DNA of 8,338 nt from DATLZM01 sp035559315 (GTDB lineage: Bacteria; Actinomycetota; UBA4738; HRBIN12): NCBI GenBank assembly GCA_035559315.1, contig DATMBJ010000005.1, forward strand, positions 1-8,338, in the 5' to 3' direction. The notes under the pieces were generated by a model. That model made no database searches. It saw only the letters and a program-made list of their open reading frames with translations, and was not told the DNA's origin. The position numbers were made by a program, and so were the translations under genes. Positions 1 through 6,344 of this stretch are shown here, in pieces. Positions within the stretch are counted from its first letter, which is position 1, and the number at the start of each line of letters is the position of its first letter.

Positions 1-326
1 AGGTACCGCCGGCCATCCTGCCCTCCGTCGGGCGCGGCCCGGTGGACGACCCGGGGCCGGCCCGGACGCCCCGACCGTTCGACCGCCCGGACCACGAGCC
101 CGGCCGCCTCCAGGGCCCGCAGGTGGAACCGGACCGTGCTCACGTGGAGGCCGACCGCGGCGGCGAGCTCGAACGCGTCCAGCCCCCGCCCCGCGCGGCG
201 GAGGGCGTCGAGCACCCGGGCCCGGCTCGCGCCGGCCAGGGCGCGGTGCCTGAGGAGCTCCGCCTCCACGCCCGCCATCGAGCCCGCCTCCGCCCGCGCG
301 GTCGAGCCCGCCGTCGCGTCCGCCAT
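1..326 (-). CDS. Winged helix-turn-helix transcriptional regulator (C-terminus beyond window)
   Basis: This frame is open from the ATG at 326 to the left edge with no stop, so about 108 N-terminal residues are seen. After a low-complexity Ala/Gly/Thr leader (residues 1-16), a winged-helix fold is recognisable: a helix with RARVLDALRRAG, then DAFELAAAVGLHVSTVRFHL as the helix-turn-helix, LRALEAAGLV, and a basic wing GRPGRPRVVHRA. The wing resembles the GRPR-x-VYR wing of ArsR/SufR-like regulators. It should bind DNA as a repressor or activator; any effector domain lies outside the window, so the ligand is unknown. It is divergent from the DUF6457-moaA unit, with under 100 bp between the starts, so it may control that unit. 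A second in-frame ATG at 278 (residue 17) would remove only the leader. I chose 326 because a -10-like hexamer lies 9 nt upstream. DNA-binding fold is likely; exact family is open. Confidence 0.72.
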   Translation of the reverse strand, partial: MADATAGSTARAEAGSMAGVEAELLRHRALAGASRARVLDALRRAGRGLDAFELAAAVGLHVSTVRFHLRALEAAGLVVRAVERSGRPGRPRVVHRAAPDGGQDGRRY

Positions 327-335
327 CGCCCCGCG

Positions 336-341
336 AGTTTA
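336..341 (-). promoter_or_regulatory. Putative -10 element of the wHTH regulator gene
   Basis: On the minus strand TAAACT lies 9 nt before the ATG at 326. The spacing would place the transcript start within a few bases of the start codon, a leaderless or nearly leaderless mRNA. There is no convincing -35 box. The AT-rich patch around 336-356 stands out in very GC-rich DNA and is also a candidate site for autoregulation. Confidence 0.35.
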
Positions 342-384
342 CACGAATCCATTCATCGCAACCTGCGGCCCGGGCGGCTCGCGG

Positions 385-390
385 TAGGCT
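385..390 (+). promoter_or_regulatory. Putative -10 element of the DUF6457-moaA unit
   Basis: TAGGCT matches the TANNNT pattern and lies 34 nt before the ATG at 425. It would give a leader of about 28 nt that carries the strong Shine-Dalgarno GAGGAGG at 411-417, 7 nt from the start. No clear -35 hexamer is visible at 16-18 bp upstream. The call rests on the hexamer and its position only. Confidence 0.25.
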
Positions 391-424
391 CCCCAGCCAC
401 CGCGACGCACGAGGAGGCGACCGC

Positions 425-691
425 ATGGGCGCATGGATCGACGACCTGGCCGCGGGCCTGGGGGAGGCCCCGCTCGACCCCCGCGAGACGGCGACCCTGC
501 TCGAGGTGGCCCGGGACGTGGCCCACCGGGTGGAGCGGCGGGTGACGCCGCTCTCCACGTTCCTCCTGGGCACGGCGGTGGGCCGTGGCCTGGCGGCGGG
601 CGAGGCCCGGGCCGAGGCCCTGGAGCGCTCGCTCGCGGTGCTCCGCTCCCTCCTCCCGGAGCCCCAGGAGACCGAGGGCGGCTCCGGCTGA
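425..691 (+). CDS. DUF6457 domain protein, molybdenum-cofactor associated
   Basis: A small acidic, helical protein of 88 aa. The core LARDVAHRVERR... and PLSTFLLGTAVGRG (roughly residues 27-55) matches my recollection of DUF6457, a domain found alone or attached to MobA-type molybdopterin guanylyltransferases in Actinomycetota. That background makes a role in molybdenum-cofactor assembly likely; its biochemical activity is unknown. There is no signal peptide, membrane segment or metal-binding Cys/His cluster, so it should be cytoplasmic. The start is well fixed by GAGGAGG at 411-417, 7 nt upstream. moaA begins 44 bp after its stop on the same strand, which supports co-transcription and the pathway link. 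Family identification is from pattern memory and not from a search. Confidence 0.75.
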   Translation: MGAWIDDLAAGLGEAPLDPRETATLLEVARDVAHRVERRVTPLSTFLLGTAVGRGLAAGEARAEALERSLAVLRSLLPEPQETEGGSG

Positions 692-735
692 CGGGTAGCG
701 TTCCACCGCCCTTCCGTCGTACCGTGGAGCGAGCG

Positions 736-1761
<1,026 letters not shown>

Positions 1762-1825
1762 CCGCCGTCACCTCCCGGCCGCCTTCCCGCGCGACCCGGA
1801 GGGGCATCCGGCGTCCGGCGCTCGT

Positions 1826-2689
1826 TCACCCGGGCCGCCGTCCCACGACGACCCGCGTGACCTTGAAGCCCCGGTCGACCGTGGAGCGCACGTCCCGCAG
1901 ACCGGCCCGCCGCATCACGGCCGCGACCGAGCGTGCGCGGTCCGGGCTCACCTCGATCAGGATCCAGCCGCCGGGCTCGAGCCAGCTCCGTCCCTCGGCG
2001 ACGGCCCGCTCCACGAGCCCTAGCCCGTCCGGGCTCCGATCGGTGAGCGTGTGCACCGGCTCGAAGCGGCGGATCTCGAGCGGGAGGTCGCGGAGCTCGC
2101 CCCGGGCCACGTACGGCGGGTGGAGCGTGATCACGTCCACCCTGCCCGCGAGGCGCCGCGGCAGCGGCCCGTACAGGTCGCCCCGGAGGAACGTCGCCCG
2201 GAGCCCGAGCCTGCGGGCGTTGGCCCTGGCCACGGTCACCGCCTCCCGCGAGAGGTCGGTGCCGTAGACCTCGGCCCCCCGGACCTCGTTGGCCACGGCG
2301 AGGGCGACGGGACCGGCCCCGGTGGCCAGGTCCACGGCCACCGGCCGCCGCCGCCCCCGGAGCCGCCGCACGGCCTGGAGCGCGAGGAACTCGCTCGAGT
2401 CCCGGGGGACGAAGACCCCGGGGCGGACGCGGACCTCGAGCCCCCGGAACAGCGTGAACCCCTTGAGGTACGCCAGGGGCTCCCCCCGCGCCCGTCGGGC
2501 CACGAGCCGCTCGAACCGCCGGCGGGCGGCGGGCGGGACGATCCGGTCGGGCTCCGGCTCCTCGCCCCCCAGGACGAACGCCAGGAGGTCCTCGGCCTCG
2601 ATCCGCTCGCGGTCCCGCTGCCAATGGTCGATGGCCCGCGACGCCTCGAGGCGGCGGACGGCCCGTTCCAGGAGCTCGGCGGCCTCCAC
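1826..2689 (-). CDS. PrmC/HemK-family methyltransferase with altered NPPY motif
   Basis: The 287-aa protein has the full PrmC layout: an N-terminal helical domain (about 1-75) with GEPLAYLKG at 69-77, then a Rossmann SAM-binding domain with DLATGAGPVAL at 120-130 (motif I) and Asp145 at the end of strand 2. PrmC N5-methylates the GGQ glutamine of release factors RF1/RF2 using its NPPY motif. Here that motif reads HPPY, with His190 replacing the Asn that holds the target amide, and the usual PRPETE segment reads PRDSSE at 95-100. The protein is therefore a methyltransferase of this fold, but release-factor activity is doubtful; it may be an actinobacterial paralogue with another substrate. The GTG at 2689 is preferred over an ATG at 2728: it aligns with the normal PrmC N-terminus and has a -10-like TAGGAT 8 nt upstream. 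It converges on moaA with a 64-bp gap. Confidence 0.85.
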   Translation of the reverse strand: MEAAELLERAVRRLEASRAIDHWQRDRERIEAEDLLAFVLGGEEPEPDRIVPPAARRRFERLVARRARGEPLAYLKGFTLFRGLEVRVRPGVFVPRDSSEFLALQAVRRLRGRRRPVAVDLATGAGPVALAVANEVRGAEVYGTDLSREAVTVARANARRLGLRATFLRGDLYGPLPRRLAGRVDVITLHPPYVARGELRDLPLEIRRFEPVHTLTDRSPDGLGLVERAVAEGRSWLEPGGWILIEVSPDRARSVAAVMRRAGLRDVRSTVDRGFKVTRVVVGRRPG

Positions 2690-2697
2690 GCCGACGC

Positions 2698-2703
2698 ATC
2701 CTA
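2698..2703 (-). promoter_or_regulatory. Putative -10 element of the PrmC-like gene
   Basis: TAGGAT on the minus strand lies 8 nt before the GTG at 2689, the spacing expected for a leaderless transcript. Part of the same bases (AGGA) could instead act as a Shine-Dalgarno with a 9-nt spacer. It lies within 64 bp of the divergent start at 2754, so the two promoters must overlap or sit back to back. Confidence 0.35.
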
Positions 2704-2739
2704 GCGGCAGCGCGCGGGCGGGAGGCATCGGGGCAGCCG

Positions 2740-2745
2740 TAGAAT
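2740..2745 (+). promoter_or_regulatory. Putative -10 element of the GroES-like gene
   Basis: TAGAAT matches the bacterial -10 consensus at five of six positions and lies 8 nt before the ATG at 2754. Transcription would start almost exactly at the GTG/ATG pair at 2751-2756. No -35 box is evident. The AGG at 2749-2751 is too close to the ATG to be a normal Shine-Dalgarno. I see no perfect CIRCE-type inverted repeat here. Confidence 0.5.
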
Positions 2746-2753
2746 CGCAGGTG

Positions 2754-3110
2754 ATGGCGAAGGTCCTCGAGCCGAAGATCGAACCGAAGGCGAGGCGGGA
2801 GGAGATCCGCCTCACCGGCGACCGGCTGGTGGTGAAGGTCCCGGAGGACGGCGAGCGCCGCACCCGGGGCGGCCTCCTGATCCCGGCCACGGCCGCCCAG
2901 GCCCCCAAGCGGCTGGTGTGGGCGGAGGTGGTCCTGGTCGGTCCCGACGTCCGCAACGTCAAGGTCGGGGACCGGATCCTGTTCCTCCCCCAGGCCGGCC
3001 TCGAGGCCGAGATCGACGGCGAGGAGTACCTCGTGCTCCGCGAGCGCGACGTCCAGGCCGTCGCCACGACCCTCGACGGCCAGGAACGGGCGCCCGGCCA
3101 GTACCTCTAA
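2754..3110 (+). CDS. GroES-like co-chaperonin paralogue
   Basis: A GroES fold is clear: DRLVVKV near the start of the core, a mobile-loop region ending in RGGLLIPATAA, then AEVVLVGP, VKVGDRILF, and DGEEYLVLRERDVQAV. At 118 aa it is longer than the roughly 95-aa GroES, with about 20 charged residues before the core and a C-terminal tail ending GQYL. This layout recalls a second GroES-like family in Actinomycetota, whose members I remember as having ATAA after the loop and a tail ending in Tyr-Leu. Canonical GroES caps GroEL; this copy is not beside groEL, and its loop has Leu-Leu-Ile where GroES has Ile-Val-Leu, so capping is possible but unproven. An in-frame GTG at 2751 is an alternative start. 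Its stop overlaps the end of the convergent yjbQ by 4 bp. Confidence 0.85.
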   Translation: MAKVLEPKIEPKARREEIRLTGDRLVVKVPEDGERRTRGGLLIPATAAQAPKRLVWAEVVLVGPDVRNVKVGDRILFLPQAGLEAEIDGEEYLVLRERDVQAVATTLDGQERAPGQYL

Positions 3111-3511
3111 CCCTCGAGGAACCCGAGCCGGACGGTCCGGCGGTCGTTGTCCCGGTTCGGGTCGACCACCACCACCCGCTGCCAGGTCCCCAGCACGACC
3201 TCGCCGTCCTCCACCGGGAGGACGAGGGAGGGGGACACCAGCACCGGCAGCAGGTGGTCCCCGCCGTGGCCCCGCGAGCCGTGCCGGTGCCGGTAGCGGT
3301 CGTCCCGGGGCAGGAGCCGCTCGAGGAGCTCCTCGAGGTCGACCTCCGACCCTGCCCCCGTCTCCATGAGCGCGAGCCCGGCCGTGGCGTGCGGGAGGAA
3401 CACGTGGAGCAGCCCGCTCCCCCCTACCTCACGGGCGAACGCCGCCACCCGGTCGGTGACGTCGACGACCCGCCGGTCAGATGTATCGATCGTGAACGAC
3501 GCGGTACGCAC
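3107..3511 (-). CDS. YjbQ/UPF0047 family protein
   Basis: This 134-aa protein matches the YjbQ family along its whole length: DVTDRV at 17-22, LLHVFLPHATAG at 34-45 (usually PHTTAG or PHTSAG), a Tyr/His-rich segment 73-86 with conserved-looking His82 and His86, then VEDGEVVLGTWQ at 100-111. Members form small trimers. Databases often call them secondary thiamine-phosphate synthases because an E. coli homologue can partly replace ThiE, but the physiological role is unsettled. No thiamine gene is nearby, so the context does not support a pathway. There is no signal peptide. The GTG at 3511 gives the usual family length and has TACCCT 11 nt upstream; an in-frame GTG at 3541 would add 10 residues. 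Confidence 0.88.
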   Translation of the reverse strand: MRTASFTIDTSDRRVVDVTDRVAAFAREVGGSGLLHVFLPHATAGLALMETGAGSEVDLEELLERLLPRDDRYRHRHGSRGHGGDHLLPVLVSPSLVLPVEDGEVVLGTWQRVVVVDPNRDNDRRTVRLGFLEG

Positions 3512-3522
3512 CTCGACCGACC

Positions 3523-3528
3523 AGGGTA
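3523..3528 (-). promoter_or_regulatory. Putative -10 element of the YjbQ gene
   Basis: TACCCT on the minus strand lies 11 nt before the GTG at 3511 and would give a 5' leader of only a few bases. The hexamer fits TANNNT but is otherwise GC-rich, and no -35 box is visible, so support is weak. It depends on the choice of the GTG at 3511. Confidence 0.22.
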
Positions 3529-3590
3529 CCCGTGCCGGCACCCGCCGGGCCCACGCCCGGCCCGGCATCCCGGGCGGGCCTGCCCCCGCC

Positions 3591-3618
3591 TTGACCCCGG
3601 GGGTCGTAATGATGTAAT
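3591..3618 (+). promoter_or_regulatory. Putative promoter of the 176-aa conserved unknown
   Basis: TTGACC (3591-3596), a 16-bp spacer and TGTAAT (3613-3618) form the best-matched promoter in the window. The -10 ends 8 nt before the ATG at 3627, predicting a leaderless transcript. A 13-bp inverted repeat, GACCCC-G-GGGGTC (3593-3605), overlaps the -35 and spacer and could be an operator, though short GC palindromes arise easily in this DNA. No Shine-Dalgarno precedes the ATG, which supports the leaderless reading. Confidence 0.5.
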
Positions 3619-3626
3619 CACGCTTC

Positions 3627-4157
3627 ATGACGCCCGGAGACGGCGATCGGGAGATCGAGGAGATCCGCGGGTGGTTCGCCGGGCGCCTCCCCCGGGGCTG
3701 GTTCGAAGGCCCGCCCCGGGTGGAGGTGGACCGCGAGGAGATCCTCGTCGTCGGCACGTTGCCCGAGCCCGACCTTCCGGAGGGCGCCGCCGACGCGGAG
3801 GCCTGGGCGGCGCGGGAGGCCCGGATCCAGGCGTTCCGCGAGGAGACCCGGGCCCGGCGGATCGCGATCGCGCAGGAGGCCGAACGGCGGTTCCGGCGGA
3901 AGGTCTCCTGGGGCGCCCGCTGCGGCGACGTCGAGCGGCTGTTCACGACGCTCTCGGTCCCGGTGATGACCCGGTTGCGGATGCCCGAGCGGCGCGTCCT
4001 CGACACGCTCGTCGAGGCCGGCGTGGCGCGCTCCCGCAGCCACGCGCTGGCGTGGTGCGTGCGGCTCGTCGCCGAGCGCCAGGAGGAATGGCTCCAAGAC
4101 CTCCGCGAGGCGCTCGTCCGGGTGCAGGAGGTCCGGGCCCAGGGCCCGCTCCCGTGA
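3627..4157 (+). CDS. Conserved protein of unknown function with RHH-like C-terminus
   Basis: The 176-aa soluble protein resembles a family I recall only from Actinomycetota, with no known role. The N-terminal part (8-45) has a Trp/Phe-rich start, GWFAGRLPRGWF, followed by VEVDREEILVVGTL. The middle (60-92) is a charged helix ending in RRIAIAQEAERRF. Then come KVSWGARCGD at 92-101 and LSVPVMTRLR at 109-118. Residues 116-148, with ERRVLDTLVEAGVARSRSHA and then LAWCVRLV, look like a ribbon-helix-helix unit: a strand followed by two helices with an RSRS turn, as in CopG-type proteins. This suggests, by fold resemblance only, nucleic-acid binding. There is no signal peptide or membrane segment. 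It is divergent from yjbQ and convergent with a small conserved gene 14 bp away. Confidence 0.8.
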   Translation: MTPGDGDREIEEIRGWFAGRLPRGWFEGPPRVEVDREEILVVGTLPEPDLPEGAADAEAWAAREARIQAFREETRARRIAIAQEAERRFRRKVSWGARCGDVERLFTTLSVPVMTRLRMPERRVLDTLVEAGVARSRSHALAWCVRLVAERQEEWLQDLREALVRVQEVRAQGPLP

Positions 4158-4171
4158 CCGCCCCGGCGACG

Positions 4172-4366
4172 CTACTCGCCGCCGAGGCCCATCCGGTAGA
4201 CGTTCCGGCCCGCCTCGTGGTCGTGGAGGCGGACCTCCTCCACCCCCATCTCCAGGAGGTCGGCCCAGCTCGTGCTGAGCCACTCCTCCGCCGAGCTGGC
4301 GTCGGGGAACAGGGGGGAGCGGCCCACCTCGTCCCCGTGCGCGTCCACGTACGCCCAGTCGAACAC
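4172..4366 (-). CDS. Small conserved protein of unknown function
   Basis: A 64-aa acidic protein, begun at the GTG at 4366. It opens with FDWAYVDAHGDEVGRSPLF, a strand-turn-strand, continues with an amphipathic helix around SSAEEWLSTSWADLLEMG, and ends with VEEVRLHDHEAGRNVYRMGL. This order and the closing YRMGL resemble a short hypothetical protein I recall from many Actinomycetota; no function is known. It has no Cys pair, signal or membrane segment. An upstream in-frame GTG at 4426 would add 20 residues (SLVLPTRQGGRR and so on) that do not look like the family and lack a Shine-Dalgarno, so I reject it. TAGCAT lies 11 nt before the chosen start. The gene is divergent from the SLH-NlpC/P60 gene and convergent with the 176-aa unknown. 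Confidence 0.68.
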   Translation of the reverse strand: MFDWAYVDAHGDEVGRSPLFPDASSAEEWLSTSWADLLEMGVEEVRLHDHEAGRNVYRMGLGGE

Positions 4367-4377
4367 GACGGCCGCAC

Positions 4378-4383
4378 ATGCTA
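4378..4383 (-). promoter_or_regulatory. Putative -10 element of the small conserved gene
   Basis: TAGCAT on the minus strand lies 11 nt before the GTG at 4366 and predicts a leader of about 5 nt. It overlaps the palindrome GCTAGC. No -35 box is apparent. About 85 bp remain to the divergent ATG at 4471, for which I found no convincing -10. Confidence 0.3.
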
Positions 4384-4470
4384 GCGCACGCCGCCCGCCC
4401 TGGCGCGTAGGGAGAACGAGGGACACGCGGCCGACTCAAGCGGCGCGAGGCCCGGGCCGAGGCTCCTGGT

Positions 4471-5703
4471 ATGACGTCGCGGCCCCTCCGACGCCTTCCG
4501 CTCCTCGTCGCCGTGGCGCTGCTCGCGGCCCTGGCGCCCCCCCGAGCGGCGGCCGGGGGACCGGGCGCCGAGGGCGAGCCGGGCTCCGGGCCGCGGGCCC
4601 GCGCCCTCCGCGCCCCCGAGTCGGCGCTCGCCTGGTCCGACGTCGCCCCGGACCACTGGGCGCGGGCCGCGATCGACCTGGTGGCCGGGACCAACCCCTG
4701 GATGCGCGACCACCGACCGGGGCCCGACGGCTCCTACCCGTTCCGGCCCGAGCGACCGGAGCCGCGGGCGCTCTTCGCCCGGGCCCTGGTCCGGGCCTTC
4801 GCGCCCGCGGTCGAGGTCGACCCGTCCATCGCCTTCGACGACCTGGACCCGTCGGCCCGGGCCTACCGGTTCGCGAACGTCGTCGTGCAGCTCGGCTGGA
4901 TGACCACGGAGGGGGCGAGCTTCCGACCGCGGGACCCCGTGACCACGCGGGAGGTGCACCGCGCGCTCGTCCTCGCGCTCGGGCTCGGGGAGGAGGCGGC
5001 GGGGCTCGACGCGCTCCACACCGCCGACGGCTACGCCTTCGACACGCCAGAGGGCTTCGGCACGCTCCTGCTCGGGATGCTCCTCGGCCTCCGGTACGAC
5101 CACCGCGACGACGCCCTCGACGTCGGGCCCGACACCCCGCTCACCCGGGCCGAGGTCGCCTGGTCCCTGGCCCGCGCGGTCACGGCACCCGAGTGGCGGA
5201 TCGCGGCCCTCGCCCCGTACGCGACGATCGAGCTCCCGCCGCTCACCGAGGAGGTCCGGCAGGTGGTGGAGTTCGGGATCCGCTACGTCGGCTACCCGTA
5301 CGTGTGGGGCGGGGAATGGGCGGAGCCGACCGGCGACGGCTACTGCTGCGGCGCGCAGCCCGTCGGCGGGTTCGACTGCTCGGGGCTCGTGTGGTGGGTG
5401 CTCAAGGCGCCCACCGAGGCCTGGGACAACGTCCCACCCCGGCCCTACCAGGGCTGGGACCTCCCCCAGCGGAGCTCAGCGGAGATGGCCTCGGTGGGCA
5501 AGCGGCTCGCGTTCGAGCGGGCCCTGCCGGGCGACCTCCTCTTCTACGACGGCGACGCCGATGGCCGGGTCGACCACGTGAACCTCTACCTCGGCGGCGG
5601 GTGGGCCCTGGACTCCTCGGGCGGGGCGGCCGGGGTGACGATCCGGGACGTCGCGAGCGGCTGGTACCGCGACCACTTCGCCTGGGCGCGGCGGCTCTCC
5701 TGA
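4471..5703 (+). CDS. Secreted SLH-repeat protein with NlpC/P60 peptidase domain
   Basis: This 410-aa protein starts with a Sec signal peptide: basic RPLRR, a Leu/Val/Ala core at about 10-22, and AAA near 26-28 before a Pro/Gly-rich linker. Three S-layer-homology-like repeats follow (about 55-112, 122-172, 178-238), each with a D-x-x-PxxxWA or FRPRDPVTTRE-type element; SLH repeats usually anchor proteins to wall polymers. The C-terminal NlpC/P60 domain (about 262-410) has YPYVWGG, then FDCSGLVWW with catalytic Cys303, PGDLLFYD and VDHVNLYLG with His369; the third polar residue is not obvious, with Asp381-Ser382 at the expected place. Such enzymes cleave peptidoglycan stem peptides, usually at D-Glu-meso-DAP, so a role in wall remodelling is likely. 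An insertion of about 20 residues carrying Cys292-Cys293 separates YVWGG from the catalytic Cys. GAGG at 4459-4462 supports the start. Confidence 0.9.
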   Translation: MTSRPLRRLPLLVAVALLAALAPPRAAAGGPGAEGEPGSGPRARALRAPESALAWSDVAPDHWARAAIDLVAGTNPWMRDHRPGPDGSYPFRPERPEPRALFARALVRAFAPAVEVDPSIAFDDLDPSARAYRFANVVVQLGWMTTEGASFRPRDPVTTREVHRALVLALGLGEEAAGLDALHTADGYAFDTPEGFGTLLLGMLLGLRYDHRDDALDVGPDTPLTRAEVAWSLARAVTAPEWRIAALAPYATIELPPLTEEVRQVVEFGIRYVGYPYVWGGEWAEPTGDGYCCGAQPVGGFDCSGLVWWVLKAPTEAWDNVPPRPYQGWDLPQRSSAEMASVGKRLAFERALPGDLLFYDGDADGRVDHVNLYLGGGWALDSSGGAAGVTIRDVASGWYRDHFAWARRLS

Positions 5704-5710
5704 GCCTCCA

Positions 5711-6112
5711 TCAGTCGTCGGACGCGAGCTCGGCCTCCACCGCGGCGCGCTCCTCGGCGGTGAGCGGCCGGGACCGGCCGGTGGTTGGGTCGCGGGGGAC
5801 GATCACGGACTCGGCCTCGGCGGCGAGGGCCCCGTCCCTGGTCCGGATCTCCTCCCTGGTCGTGATGCTCGACCGCCCGACCCGCACCGGGCGGCAGGTC
5901 ACCACGACCTCGTCGTCGTCGAGCGTGAGCTCCCGCCGGTAGTCGATGGCCACCCGCGCCAGCACGAAGTTCCAGGTGTCGGTCACGGGCCCGAGCACCT
6001 TCTGGGCCCACGCGTCGCGGCAGATCTCGAGGTAGGTGAGGAACACGGCGTTGTTCACGTGCCCGTAGGCGTCCAGGTCCCGCCAGCGGATCCGCACCCG
6101 CTCCTCGTGCAC
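5711..6112 (-). CDS. Hotdog-fold acyl-CoA thioesterase (YbgC/FadM-like)
   Basis: The 133-aa protein has the signature of 4-hydroxybenzoyl-CoA/YbgC-type thioesterases: RWRDLDAYGHVNNAVFLTYLE at about 9-29, with Asp14 as the likely catalytic acid and HVNN as the acyl-CoA contact. Then come a central strand FVLARVAIDYRRELTLDDD and VVVTCRPVRVGRSSIT, and a C-terminal ERAAVEAELASDD tail. It should hydrolyse a fatty or aromatic acyl-CoA in the cytoplasm; the substrate cannot be told from sequence. The GTG at 6112 follows the NIL gene stop by one base, and GGGAGGG inside the last NIL codons can serve as Shine-Dalgarno, so translation is probably coupled. It is the last gene of the larE cluster and ends 7 bp from the convergent SLH gene. 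Confidence 0.88.
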   Translation of the reverse strand: MHEERVRIRWRDLDAYGHVNNAVFLTYLEICRDAWAQKVLGPVTDTWNFVLARVAIDYRRELTLDDDEVVVTCRPVRVGRSSITTREEIRTRDGALAAEAESVIVPRDPTTGRSRPLTAEERAAVEAELASDD

Positions 6113-6113
6113 C

Positions 6114-6344
6114 TCACCCTCCCTGGATCCGATCCACCTGCACGCCCCGGTCGGCGAGCCAGCGAACGGCCCTCGCGATCTCGTCCTCCGCCCCCTCCAT
6201 CTCCAGGATCACCCAGGCCGAACGCTCGTCGATGTTCGCGCGGCGGATGTTGGTGACGACCTCGAACTCCTTGCCCACCCGGTAGAGGATCGGTTCCTCG
6301 ATCAGGTGCTCGGGGAACGTGAGGTGGAAGCGCGCCCTGGTCAC
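6114..6344 (-). CDS. Stand-alone NIL-domain protein
   Basis: A 76-aa protein that is almost entirely one NIL domain, a small ferredoxin-like fold also found at the C-terminus of the MetN methionine-import ATPase. Visible features are RFHLTFPEHLIEEPILYRVG at 5-24, VVTNIRRANIDERSAWVILE at 29-48 and an amphipathic helix EDEIARAVRWLADRG at 53-67. In MetN the domain binds methionine, and free-standing versions occur in sulfur-metabolism contexts in other microbes, so a regulatory or sulfur-handling role is possible but inferred. The GTG at 6344 overlaps the larE stop as GTGA (6341-6344), a classic coupled junction, and fits the domain boundary exactly. The coupling to a sulfur-transfer enzyme is the best hint of its role. 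Confidence 0.87.
   Translation of the reverse strand: MTRARFHLTFPEHLIEEPILYRVGKEFEVVTNIRRANIDERSAWVILEMEGAEDEIARAVRWLADRGVQVDRIQGG

Noticed and set aside
433..735. N-terminal extension of the moaA frame back to an ATG at 433
   Set aside because: It overlaps the DUF6457 gene in another frame, reads as Pro/Gly/Arg low complexity, and moaA has a proper Shine-Dalgarno at 726-729.
1762..1825. Terminator between moaA and the PrmC-like gene
   Set aside because: I found only short CCGGCG repeats and no stable stem-loop in the 64-bp gap.
2690..3067. Upstream in-frame extensions of the PrmC-like gene, including the ATG at 2728
   Set aside because: The ATG at 2728 has no Shine-Dalgarno or -10 and adds residues outside the family; longer extensions run antisense through the GroES-like gene.
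3542..4006. Longer yjbQ start reaching into the 3627 gene
   Set aside because: The added residues are Arg/Ser-rich noise; the GTG at 3511 gives the normal family length.
2918..4384. Long open frame on the plus strand (about 488 codons)
   Set aside because: Composition is Pro/Arg/Gly-rich and it crosses four well-supported genes in other frames. It is a product of high GC, where stops are rare.
4272..5942. Long open frame on the plus strand (about 556 codons)
   Set aside because: It is Arg/Pro-rich, overlaps the SLH-NlpC/P60 gene in another frame and has no recognisable domain.
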